From an uncultured Sphingomonas sp. (lineage in GTDB: Bacteria > Pseudomonadota > Alphaproteobacteria > Sphingomonadales > Sphingomonadaceae): a stretch of DNA of 64,000 nt. Within the stretch, counting starts at the first letter, position 1. Each line of letters starts with the position of its first letter. The stretch covers positions 1 to 64,000 of the forward strand of contig NZ_CAJXWX010000002.1 in NCBI RefSeq assembly GCF_913062585.1, in the 5' to 3' direction. A program made the translations under genes and the position numbers. Below, piece by piece: positions 42,765 to 51,243 of this stretch. The notes under the pieces are model-generated. The model was not told the origin of the DNA. It did not search any database and saw only the letters and a program-made list of their open reading frames with translations.

Positions 42765-44810
42765 TCACCAGACGTGGACGCGCTTGTCGGCGGGCAGGTA
42801 CAGCGCCTGGCCCGGCTCGACCTTGAACGGCCCGTACCAGGCGTCGAGATTGCGGACGGTCAGCACGCGCCAGGGGGCGGGGGCGTGAACGTCGGTGGCG
42901 ATGCGGGCGCGCAGCGCCCGGTCGCGCATCTTGGTCCGCCACCCTTGCGCAAAGGCCAGGAAGAAGCGCTGGTCGCCGGTCAGCCCGTCGATGACCGGCG
43001 CGGGCTTGCCGTTGAGCGAGGCATGATAGGCCTCGTACGCGGCGGTCAGCCCGGCGACGTCGGCGATATTCTCGCCCAGTTCCTGCTCGCCGTTCAGGTG
43101 AAGGCCGGGCAGCGCCTCATAGGCGCTATACTGGTCGGCCAGGGCCTTGCCCGCCGCCTCGAACCGCTTGAGGTCCGCCGGGGTCCACCAATTGTGCAGC
43201 CGTCCGGTGGAATCGAAATCGGCGCCAAGATTGTCGAAGCTGTGGCTGATCTCATGCCCGATCACCGATCCGATCGCGCCGTAATTGGCCGCCGCGTCGA
43301 ATTTCGGATCGAAATAGGGGCTCTCGAGGATGGCGGCGGGGAAGTTCAGCGCGTTCTGTAGCGGCAGGTTGACCGCGTTCACGGTCTGCGGCGTCATCCA
43401 CCATTCGCTACGATCGACCGGCTTGCCCAGCTTCGACAGGTGATAGCGGTACATGGCCAGCCGGGCGCGCTGGGCATTGCCGACGGGGTCGTCGGCATGG
43501 ACCTCGAACTTCGGATAGTTCCACCAATGGTCGGGATAGCCGACGCCGACCTTCAGCACGGCGAGCTTGGCGCGCGCCTCCTTCTTGGTCGCGGGCGCCA
43601 TCCAGTCGAGCGCGGCGACCCGCCGGTCGAAGGCGGCGACGATGTTCGTCACCATCTGCTGGATTTCGGTCTTGGACGAGGCGGGGAAATAGCGCTGGGC
43701 GTAGATCTTGCCCACCGCTTCGCCCAGCGCGCCGTTGACCGCCGCGATCCCGCGCTTCTCGCGCGGCTGCTGCTGGGGCGTGCCGGTCAGGGTGCGGCCG
43801 TAAAAGGCGAACGACGCCGCGTCGATCGCCTTGGGCAGGACGCTCGTCATCTGGTTGATGCTGTGGAAGGCCAGCCAGTCCTGCCAGCTTTGCAGCGGTT
43901 CGCTGGCGACCAGCGCCGACAGCTTGGCGATCGCGTCGGGCTGCCACGCGATGAAGTCGCGCTGCGTGGCAGGCACGCCCGCCGCCGTCCAGAACGCAGC
44001 CCAGTCGATGCCCGGCGCGCGGGTATCGAAATCGGCGCGGGTCCAGGGATTGTCGCCCTTATGCGCATCCTGGCTGGCGATGATGTCGGCCTGGGCGACG
44101 GCGATCTTCGTCTCCAGCGCGAAGACGCGCTCGGCGCGGGCTTGCGGTTCGGAGAGTCCGGCCAACTGAATCAACTGGGTCAGATAGGCCTGATAGGCGG
44201 TGCGGATCTCCGCCATTTCGGGCTTGGCCGACAGATAATAGTCCCGATCGGGCAGGCCCAGACCACCCTGCATCAGATAGGGGACGTTGCGGGTCGGGTG
44301 GTTCAGGTCCTGGCTGACGAACAGGCCGAACAGGTCGTTGGTGCTGGCGTAATTGTTATTGTTGAACGGATCGGTGTCCGACCGCATCGCCGCGCCGATC
44401 GCGCGCGACAGGTCGCGCTTGTCGTGGATCGCGGCGATGGCGGCCAGGTCGCCCTGGATCGGCTTCAGCCCACGTGCCTCGATCCCGGCGGTGTCGACAT
44501 AGGCGGCGTAATAGTCGGCGATCCGCTGCTGGTCGCTGCCGGGCTCACCCTTGGTGGCGGCGGCGCCCTTGATGATCGCGGCGGTGCGGGCCTCGGCGCG
44601 CAGCGACACTTCCAGGCCGACACCGATCGAAGAACGGTCTGCGGGAATCTCGGCGGTCTTGCGCCAGCCGCCATTGGCATAGTCGTCGAAATTGTCGCCC
44701 GGCTTCACGCTGGGGTCCATATAGGCCTTGTCGATGCCGGGCAGTGCGCCCGTTTGGGCCATGGCGGCGGTGGTGACGAGGAGGGCGGCGGCGAAGGCGT
44801 AGCGCTTCAT
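42765..44810 (-). CDS. M13-family zinc endopeptidase (PepO/neprilysin-like)
   Basis: 681 aa. Signal peptide MKRYAFAAALLVTTAAMAQ, so periplasmic or secreted. Zinc site H519-E-I-S-H523 and E580 in GENIAD; NALNFPAAILESPYFDP and WWMTPQTVNAVN are family blocks, and the C-terminal ADKRVHVW matches the usual CxxW-like end. Oligopeptide cleavage is expected. It stands alone between two minus-strand units. Confidence 0.93.
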   Translation of the reverse strand: MKRYAFAAALLVTTAAMAQTGALPGIDKAYMDPSVKPGDNFDDYANGGWRKTAEIPADRSSIGVGLEVSLRAEARTAAIIKGAAATKGEPGSDQQRIADYYAAYVDTAGIEARGLKPIQGDLAAIAAIHDKRDLSRAIGAAMRSDTDPFNNNNYASTNDLFGLFVSQDLNHPTRNVPYLMQGGLGLPDRDYYLSAKPEMAEIRTAYQAYLTQLIQLAGLSEPQARAERVFALETKIAVAQADIIASQDAHKGDNPWTRADFDTRAPGIDWAAFWTAAGVPATQRDFIAWQPDAIAKLSALVASEPLQSWQDWLAFHSINQMTSVLPKAIDAASFAFYGRTLTGTPQQQPREKRGIAAVNGALGEAVGKIYAQRYFPASSKTEIQQMVTNIVAAFDRRVAALDWMAPATKKEARAKLAVLKVGVGYPDHWWNYPKFEVHADDPVGNAQRARLAMYRYHLSKLGKPVDRSEWWMTPQTVNAVNLPLQNALNFPAAILESPYFDPKFDAAANYGAIGSVIGHEISHSFDNLGADFDSTGRLHNWWTPADLKRFEAAGKALADQYSAYEALPGLHLNGEQELGENIADVAGLTAAYEAYHASLNGKPAPVIDGLTGDQRFFLAFAQGWRTKMRDRALRARIATDVHAPAPWRVLTVRNLDAWYGPFKVEPGQALYLPADKRVHVW

Positions 44811-44883
44811 GGTTGTCCTGCAATCCGATGATGTTGGCGCGGATGGAGAACCCGTCGCCTGTTGCTGTCAAGTGAACGGCCCG

Positions 44884-46125
44884 TCATCTTCCAGAGGCGT
44901 GGCGGGCGCGGAAGAGGTGGCGATCCTCGATGAGGTAGACGACCGCCAGTACGATCACGCCGATCGCCAGATAGCCGATGGCGAGAGGATAGGTGGTGCC
45001 GTTATAAGCCTGGCCGATCGCCGAGCCGACGATCACCGCGCCGATGCTGGTGATGAAGCCCTGGATCGAGGAGGCGGTGCCCGCGATATGGCCGACCGGC
45101 TCCATCGCCATCGCGCCGAAATTGGATCCGCACAGGCCGATGCAGGTCAGGCTGAGCGCCTGGAAGATCATATAGGTGACGAGCGTCTCCTGGCCCGCGA
45201 CGATGACGCCCAGATGCAGCACCGACAGCGCGATCAGGCCCAGAAGCGCGGATTGCGAGATCAGCCGCGTGCCCAGCCGCTCGACCAACCGGCTGTTGGC
45301 GAAGGATGCGCAGCCCATCGAAAAGGCGCATAGCGCAAAGAGCAGCGTGAACCGCTCGCCCGCCTGGAAATGGTCGACAAAGACCTGCTGCGCCGACGAG
45401 ACGAAGGCGATCACCCCGCCGAAGGTCATCGACGCGCAGACCGCATAGCCCGCCGAGAAGCGGTTGGTCAGGGTCAGCCGATAGGCGCCTTTCAACGAGG
45501 CCAGCGACAGCGGCGAGCGCCGCGCGACGGGCAGGGATTCGACCAGGCGAAGCGCGGACCAGGCCAGCACGAACGCCGCGAACCCGGCCAGGGCGTAGAA
45601 GATGAAGCGCCACGGCCCGAAGGCAAGCAGCCCTTGGCCCATGCTGGGCGCCATGATCGGCACCAGGAAGAAGATCATCTGCGCCACCGACAGCGTGCGC
45701 GCCATCTGGCGGCCCGAAAACCGGTCGCGCACGATCGCCACCGCCAGCACCCGCGTCGAGGCGGAGTTCAGCCCCTGCAACACCCGTGCGCCGAGCAGCG
45801 CGGCAAAGGTCTGCGACCCCGCCGCGAAGATGCTCGCGGCAACGAAGCCCGCCAGCGTGACCAGCAGGATCGGCCGCCGCCCATAACGGTCGGCCAGCGG
45901 CCCATAGACCAGCTGGCCCGCGCCGAAGCCCAGCATATAGATGGTGATGATCCATTGCCGGTGGTTGGCGGTCGTTATGTTCAGCTGATGCCCGATATCG
46001 GCCAGCGCCGGCAGCATCAGGTCGACGCCCAGCGCGTTGACCGCCATCAGCGCCGCGATGAAGGCGATGAACTCGCCCGCACCCATGGCCTTGCCCATGG
46101 CCTCGCTTTGCGTCCGTTCCGTCAT
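44884..46125 (-). CDS. MFS multidrug efflux transporter (Bcr/CflA-like)
   Basis: 413 aa, 12 membrane segments. Motif A is seen in GPLADRYGRRPILL, and ARVLQGLNSASTRVLAVAIVRDRFSG is typical of the drug-antiporter branch. The start at 46125 precedes a standard N-terminus; the open frame runs about 100 codons further but through repeat D. Substrate unknown. Confidence 0.87.
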   Translation of the reverse strand: MTERTQSEAMGKAMGAGEFIAFIAALMAVNALGVDLMLPALADIGHQLNITTANHRQWIITIYMLGFGAGQLVYGPLADRYGRRPILLVTLAGFVAASIFAAGSQTFAALLGARVLQGLNSASTRVLAVAIVRDRFSGRQMARTLSVAQMIFFLVPIMAPSMGQGLLAFGPWRFIFYALAGFAAFVLAWSALRLVESLPVARRSPLSLASLKGAYRLTLTNRFSAGYAVCASMTFGGVIAFVSSAQQVFVDHFQAGERFTLLFALCAFSMGCASFANSRLVERLGTRLISQSALLGLIALSVLHLGVIVAGQETLVTYMIFQALSLTCIGLCGSNFGAMAMEPVGHIAGTASSIQGFITSIGAVIVGSAIGQAYNGTTYPLAIGYLAIGVIVLAVVYLIEDRHLFRARHASGR

Positions 46126-46183
46126 GCGGGTCCGTCTAAGGTGGCCGGGGCGGCGTGGCCATGGCCAATTCCGTGCTTGCACC

Positions 46184-46305
46184 ATTCCTCCCCTGGCAGG
46201 GGAGGTGGCTGGCCGAAGGCCTGACGGAGGGGTGTCACCCTCTCGATGGCGGGACACCCCTCCACCATGCTTCGCATGGTCCCCCTCCCCTTGCGGGGGA
46301 GGAAT
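46184..46305. repeat. Bipartite palindromic element, copy D
   Basis: Two arms with a short centre (TGTCACCCTCTCGATGGCGGGACAC); the first hairpin is CTGGCCGAAGGCCTG and the second ACCATGCTTCGCATGGT. It lies between two divergent MFS genes, 59 nt from each start, so it is part of their promoter region. Confidence 0.82.
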
Positions 46306-46363
46306 CATGTCCGGCATTGGAACGCCCCTCGACTTTGCGGGTGTCCGGCCCGACAACGGCTCC

Positions 46364-47710
46364 ATGAACGATAGGGGAGAGGAGGGACGGCGGGTCAGTC
46401 GTTGGCGTCTGGCGGCGCTGGCGGGCGGCGACTTCGCGTTCAATCTCTATTGGCAGAGCGTCATGCTCTACCTGCTCTTCTATTATACCGATGCGATCGG
46501 GATCGGGGTGGAGACGGCGGCGGCCATCTATCTGGCGGCGTCGGTCTGGGACGGGCTGGTCAGTTTCTCGGTCGGGGCGCTGGTCGATCGCCAGGGCGGG
46601 GCGCGCCATTATCGCTGGGCGTTGATCGGGGGTGCGGTGCCGCTGGGGATGGCCTTCGCCCTCGCCTATGCGCCGCCGCCGGGCGTGGGCGATGCCCGGC
46701 TCGCCTTCGTGCTGGGCGGGCATCTGCTGTTCCGGGCGGCCTATGCGCTGGTCAACATCCCTTATCTGGCGATGTCGGCGCGGATCAGCCTGGACAGCCG
46801 CGACCGGTCCTTTGTCGCGGGCCTGCGGATGCTGGCGGGTACGGCGGCGGCGGTGCTGGTCGCGATCGGGACGGTGCCGATCGGCGGCGCACTGATGGGC
46901 GTCGATGGCGGCCCGCGCGTGTTTTTGGGCGCGGCGTTGCTGTTCGCGAGCATCGGCAGCGTGATCCTGATCGGCGTGGGCGCGAGTTTCCGCGACGAAC
47001 TGATCGGCACCGCCAAGCCGCCGCCGCCCTCGATCCGCGTGTCGCTGGGCGCGGTGGCGCGCAACGGGGCGTTCCTGACCCTGGTGGTCGCGATGATGGC
47101 GATGATCGTCGCGACCACCGTGCTGGGCAAGTCGGTGCTCTATTATTTCAAATACCGGCTGCACGATGTCGCCGCCGGACAGCTGGCGCTGGCGTCGATG
47201 ATGGCGGTCAGCGTGGTCGCGGTGCCCGCCTGGATGGCGCTGGCCCGGATGATCGGTGCCGTGCGGCTGTGGTTCGTCGCGGTCGGCTGTTGCGTTGCGG
47301 GGGTGCTGTTGTTCTCGCTGGTCGACCTGCAACGGGCGGGCGCGATGCAGGCCTTTCTGATCGGGATGCAGGCGGCGACCGTGGGGCTGCATTTCGCTTT
47401 CTGGTCGCTGTTGCCCGACACGATCGACCATGGCGAGCGGGTGAGCGGTATCCGGGTCGAGGGCACGGTCTTCGGCCTTGCCGCGCTGTTGCAGCGGGTG
47501 GCGATCGGGCTGGCGACGGTGCTGCTCGGGCTGGTGCTGGGGCAGGCGGGCTATGTCGCCAATGTCGCGCAGACGCCCGAGACGCTGGCCGCGATGCGCG
47601 GCCTGGTCGTGCTGGTGCCCTTGGGGTGTTTTCTGCTGTCCGGGCTGGCGATGGCGTTCAGCCCGTTGCGATCCTCGCCGGCACGGGGAGGTGGCGGGCC
47701 GAAGGCCTGA
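46364..47710 (+). CDS. MFS transporter of the GPH (glycoside-pentoside-hexuronide) family
   Basis: 448 aa, 12 membrane segments. Seen: FAFNLYWQSVMLYLLFYYTDAIGI at the N-terminus, VDRQGGARHYRWALIGG (motif A equivalent) and FWSLLPDTIDHGERVSGIRVEG, a typical GPH block. It probably imports a sugar or uronide for the adjacent GH3/GH43 and hexuronate genes. Its last ~12 residues (SSPARGGGGPKA) are encoded by repeat E, so the original end was probably replaced. Confidence 0.88.
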   Translation: MNDRGEEGRRVSRWRLAALAGGDFAFNLYWQSVMLYLLFYYTDAIGIGVETAAAIYLAASVWDGLVSFSVGALVDRQGGARHYRWALIGGAVPLGMAFALAYAPPPGVGDARLAFVLGGHLLFRAAYALVNIPYLAMSARISLDSRDRSFVAGLRMLAGTAAAVLVAIGTVPIGGALMGVDGGPRVFLGAALLFASIGSVILIGVGASFRDELIGTAKPPPPSIRVSLGAVARNGAFLTLVVAMMAMIVATTVLGKSVLYYFKYRLHDVAAGQLALASMMAVSVVAVPAWMALARMIGAVRLWFVAVGCCVAGVLLFSLVDLQRAGAMQAFLIGMQAATVGLHFAFWSLLPDTIDHGERVSGIRVEGTVFGLAALLQRVAIGLATVLLGLVLGQAGYVANVAQTPETLAAMRGLVVLVPLGCFLLSGLAMAFSPLRSSPARGGGGPKA

Positions 47711-47799
47711 CGGAGGGGGAGCGCCACGCAGCGCGTCGCTTGCGGCGCCCCCCTCCACCATGCTGCGCATGGTCCCCCGCCCCGCGAGCGGGGATGAAT
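47672..47799. repeat. Bipartite palindromic element, copy E, overlapping a gene end
   Basis: Arms GGGCCGAAGGCCTGACGG and ACCATGCTGCGCATGGT, with a variant outer stem (CCCCGCGAGCGGGG). It covers the last 13 codons of the GPH transporter and stops 1 nt before the bglX stop codon. Confidence 0.8.
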
Positions 47800-47800
47800 G

Positions 47801-50077
47801 TTACCGGACCAGATCGAACGTCCCGTGCGCGCCCGGGGCTTGTGCCGAGGGGGCGATCCACACGTCGAAGGTGCCGGGTTCGACCGTGGGGCGCAGGTCG
47901 GCCCCCAGGAATTCCAGCTGCGCGCGGGTCAGGTTGAAGCTGACCCGCTCGCTCTTGCCGGGGGCGAGCGCGACCTTGCGGAACGCCTTCATCTCGCGCA
48001 CCGGCCGGGTGATGCTGGCGACACGGTCGCGAATATAGAGCTGGACCAGTTCCTCGCACGCCCGCGTGCCGGTGTTGGTGACGGTCGCCGACACGGTGAT
48101 CCGCCCGTCCCAGGCGAGCGTCGCGGGCACATCGGCGGCGTCATAGCTCACCTTGCCATAGGTGAGCCCATGGCCGAACGGATAGAGTGCGGCATTGGGT
48201 GCGGTCCGCCACTGGGTCTTGTAAGGCTCGCGCGGACCGGCGGGCGCGGGGCGGCCGGTCGCCTTGTGCGCGTAATAATAGGGTTCCTGTCCGCTTTCAT
48301 ACGGGAAGCTCAGCGGCAGGCGACCCGAGGGGCCGACCTTGCCGAACAGGACGTCGGCGATGGCGTGGCCGGTCTCCGATCCCAGGAACCAGGTGACGAG
48401 AATCGCGGGCGCGTCCTTGACCGCCCCCTCCAGCGCGAGGCCGCGTCCGTTCTTGAGAAGGACGACGATCGGCTTGCCGGTCTTCGCCACCGCCTCGGCC
48501 AGCGCCATTTGCGGTGCGGGCACGGTAATCGAGGTGCGCGACTGCGCCTCGCCCGACATGGTTTCGCTCTCGCCGATCGCCAGCACCACGACGTCCGCTG
48601 CCTGCGCCGCCGCCACCGCCGCGTCGATGCCGCCGGGCAGCGCCTCTTCGACGCCCGAGCCCGGCGTGACCGTCACGTTCTTCGCGCCTGCATCGCGCAG
48701 GCCGGTGACGAGGTCGATCGCCTGGTTGTTGTCGCCATAGACCACCCACGGCCCGTTCAGATCGTGCTGGCCGCTGGCAAAGGGGCCGATCAGCGCGATC
48801 CGGCGGCTCGGGTCGAGCGGCAGCAGGTCGCCGTCATTCTTGAGCAGCACCATCGCCTTCTGTGCCGCCTCGCGCGACAGGGCGATGGCGGCCTTGGTCC
48901 GCGAGCGTGCCGTTTCGCGCTTACGGTCGATGCGGCGGAAGGGATCGTCGAACAGGCCCAGCATCTGCTTGACCGCCAGCACGCGCCGGACCGAGCGGTC
49001 GAGCACCTCTTGCGGCACCGCGCCCTCGCGCACCAGGCTGGGCAGGTGCAGCGCGTACAGGTTCGACTGCATGCTCATATCGACCCCGGCCAGGAAGGCG
49101 ATGCGCGCCGCGTCCTTGCCGTCCTTGGCGAAGCCCGCCGCGATCATCTCCTCGTCGCCAGTATAGTCGGACACGATGATGCCGGGGAATTTCCACTCGT
49201 CGCGCAGCACCTGTTTCATCAGCCAGGGATTGCCGGTCGAAGGGATGCCGTTGATCTCGTTGAACGAGGCCATGCCGCTCATCGCGCCCGCGTCGAACCC
49301 GGCCTTGTAGGGCGGCAGATAGACTTCGCGCAGCGTCCGCTCGGACAGGTCGACGATATTATAGTCCAGGCCGCTTTCGGCCGCGCCGTACGCGGCGAAA
49401 TGCTTGATGCAGGCCATCACCGCATCGTCGGCGGCCAGGCTCTTGCCCTGGAAGCCCTTGACGCGGGCGATGGCGAAGAGCTGGCCCAGCAACGGGTCCT
49501 CGCCCGCGCCCTCCATGGTCCGGCCCCAGCGCTGGTCGCGCGCGATGTCGACCATCGGGAAGAAGGTCCAGTCGATGCCCGCACCCGCCGCCTCGTAAGC
49601 CGCCATGCGCGCGGTGCGCATCGCCAGGTCGGGGTCGAAGCTGGCGGCCTCGGCGACCGGCACCGGGAAGATGGTGCGATGGCCATGGATGACGTCGGCG
49701 GCGAAGATCAGCGGGATCTTCAGGCGCGAATCGCGCATCACGGCGCTTTGCATCCGCCGCGCCATCTCCGCGCCATTGCCGTTGAACACGCCGGTCAGCT
49801 TGCCCGCGATGGCATCGTTCAACTGCCCCTCGAAGCCGGGGCCGTTGGACGGCGGGTTCAGCGCGGTGGCGATGCCGCCGCCCCAGGCGGCCGCGTTCAG
49901 CTGCAACTGCCCGGCCTTTTCCTCCAGCGTCATCTTGGCGAGGATCGCCTCGACCGAGGCTGAAAGGGTGGCGCCATCAGCCTGCGCCAGCAGCGCGCGC
50001 GCCGGGCTGGCGGCCCAGGCGGCAACGGCACCAGCACCCAGCAGGGCGGCACGCCGCGAAATATTGGTCTCGGACAT
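47801..50077 (-). CDS. bglX: Glycoside hydrolase family 3 beta-glucosidase (BglX-like)
   Basis: 758 aa. Twin-arginine signal SRRAALLGAGAVAAWA, so exported folded. The GH3 N-terminal barrel includes DWTFFPMVDIARDQRWGR and KHFAAYGAAESG; the nucleophile is D304 in IIVSDYTG. The GH3 C-terminal domain and a Fn3-like tail follow. It cleaves beta-linked glucose or xylose from oligosaccharides. The start ATG has GGAGG upstream. It shares a control region with a LacI gene. Confidence 0.92.
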   Translation of the reverse strand: MSETNISRRAALLGAGAVAAWAASPARALLAQADGATLSASVEAILAKMTLEEKAGQLQLNAAAWGGGIATALNPPSNGPGFEGQLNDAIAGKLTGVFNGNGAEMARRMQSAVMRDSRLKIPLIFAADVIHGHRTIFPVPVAEAASFDPDLAMRTARMAAYEAAGAGIDWTFFPMVDIARDQRWGRTMEGAGEDPLLGQLFAIARVKGFQGKSLAADDAVMACIKHFAAYGAAESGLDYNIVDLSERTLREVYLPPYKAGFDAGAMSGMASFNEINGIPSTGNPWLMKQVLRDEWKFPGIIVSDYTGDEEMIAAGFAKDGKDAARIAFLAGVDMSMQSNLYALHLPSLVREGAVPQEVLDRSVRRVLAVKQMLGLFDDPFRRIDRKRETARSRTKAAIALSREAAQKAMVLLKNDGDLLPLDPSRRIALIGPFASGQHDLNGPWVVYGDNNQAIDLVTGLRDAGAKNVTVTPGSGVEEALPGGIDAAVAAAQAADVVVLAIGESETMSGEAQSRTSITVPAPQMALAEAVAKTGKPIVVLLKNGRGLALEGAVKDAPAILVTWFLGSETGHAIADVLFGKVGPSGRLPLSFPYESGQEPYYYAHKATGRPAPAGPREPYKTQWRTAPNAALYPFGHGLTYGKVSYDAADVPATLAWDGRITVSATVTNTGTRACEELVQLYIRDRVASITRPVREMKAFRKVALAPGKSERVSFNLTRAQLEFLGADLRPTVEPGTFDVWIAPSAQAPGAHGTFDLVR

Positions 50078-50137
50078 CGACAAATCCTCCCCTGGGTCAT
50101 ACCGAACGTCGATAGTCTCTTGCTTCGACGTTTCGCG

Positions 50138-50166
50138 TTGACGCTCTCGTGTAACCGGTTACACAG
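50138..50166. promoter_or_regulatory. LacI-family operator and promoter between bglX and lacI-type gene
   Basis: Perfect 16-bp palindrome GTGTAACCGGTTACAC at 50149-50164. The central CG and AACCGGTT core are typical of LacI operators. TTGACG at 50138-50143 with TTACAC or TACACA 15-17 nt later reads as a plus-strand promoter with the operator across its -10. The adjacent LacI protein probably binds here and controls itself and bglX. Confidence 0.75.
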
Positions 50167-50238
50167 ACGGGGCGCGTCGCACAAGATGTGTCGCAAGCGA
50201 CAGGACGGCCCGGCCATTTTCCGGGAAAGGGGAGGGGT

Positions 50239-51243
50239 GTGAGGCAGGCACCGGCCACGATCCGTGACGTGGCGCGCGAGGCGGCGGTATCGGTCGCTTC
50301 GGTTTCGCGCGCGATGAACGGGCATAGCAGCGTGCATCCCGACACGCGCGCGCGGGTGATGGCGGCGGCCCAGTCGCTCGGTTACGTCCCCCATGCGGGC
50401 GCGCGCAGCCTGTCGCTGTCGCGCAGCCATGCGATCGGCGTGGTGCTGCCCGACCTGCATGGCGAGTTCTTTTCCGAAATCGTGCGCGGCATGGACCGGG
50501 AGGTCACGGCACGCGGTTATCACCTGCTGCTCTCCAACATGCATGCCGATGCCGAACTGGCGGCGCAGGCGGTGCGGTCGATGCGCGGGCGGGTCGACGG
50601 GCTGATCGTCATGGCGCCGCAGCTCGATGCTGCGGGGCTGGACGACGCCCTGCCGCGCGACGTGCCCGCGGTGCTGGTCAATTCGCATCATGGCGAGGGG
50701 CGGGCGGCGTTCCGCATCGACAATGCGGCCGGAATCGCGGCGAGCGTCGCGCATCTGGTCGGTGCGGGGCGGCGCAGGCTGGTCCATGTTGCCGGCCCGT
50801 CGGGCAATATCGACGCCGAGGAACGTCGCCAGGGCTTCCTGTCCGCCATGGCGCGGCTTGTCCCCGACTATGAGCCGGTCGTGATCGAGGGCGATTTCCA
50901 CGAGGAATCGGGTCTTGCCGCGGTCGCGACCCTCGAGGGGCTCCCGGTGGCCTATGACGGGATCGTCGCGGCGAACGACATGATGGCGCTGGGCGTGCTC
51001 AGCGCGTTGCGTATGCAGGGCGTGGCGGTGCCCGATGCGGTAGCGGTGACCGGCTTCGACGATATTCCGCTCGCCCGCTATCTGGGCCTGACCACGGTGC
51101 GCGCGCCGCTGGCCGAGATGGGCGCGCGCGCCGTCGCCCGGCTGGTCGACGCACTGGAGGGCGGGGCGCTCGACCGGGAGGCGCGGATCATCGCCACCGA
51201 ATTGGTGATCCGTTCGACCAGTCCGGCGGCCGGACAGGCCTGA
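50239..51243 (+). CDS. LacI-family transcriptional regulator
   Basis: About 334 aa. Helix-turn-helix TIRDVAREAAVSVASVSRAMNG, hinge-helix ARSLSLSRSHAIGVVLPDL, then a sugar-binding domain (IVAANDMMALGVLSALRMQG, VTGFDDIPLARYLGLTTVRAP). GTG at 50239 with GGAGGGG upstream is preferred; a GTG at 50188 would add 17 residues. It should repress bglX and the downstream GH43 gene until a plant oligosaccharide is bound. Its stop overlaps the next start by 1 nt (TGATG). Confidence 0.9.
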   Translation: MRQAPATIRDVAREAAVSVASVSRAMNGHSSVHPDTRARVMAAAQSLGYVPHAGARSLSLSRSHAIGVVLPDLHGEFFSEIVRGMDREVTARGYHLLLSNMHADAELAAQAVRSMRGRVDGLIVMAPQLDAAGLDDALPRDVPAVLVNSHHGEGRAAFRIDNAAGIAASVAHLVGAGRRRLVHVAGPSGNIDAEERRQGFLSAMARLVPDYEPVVIEGDFHEESGLAAVATLEGLPVAYDGIVAANDMMALGVLSALRMQGVAVPDAVAVTGFDDIPLARYLGLTTVRAPLAEMGARAVARLVDALEGGALDREARIIATELVIRSTSPAAGQA

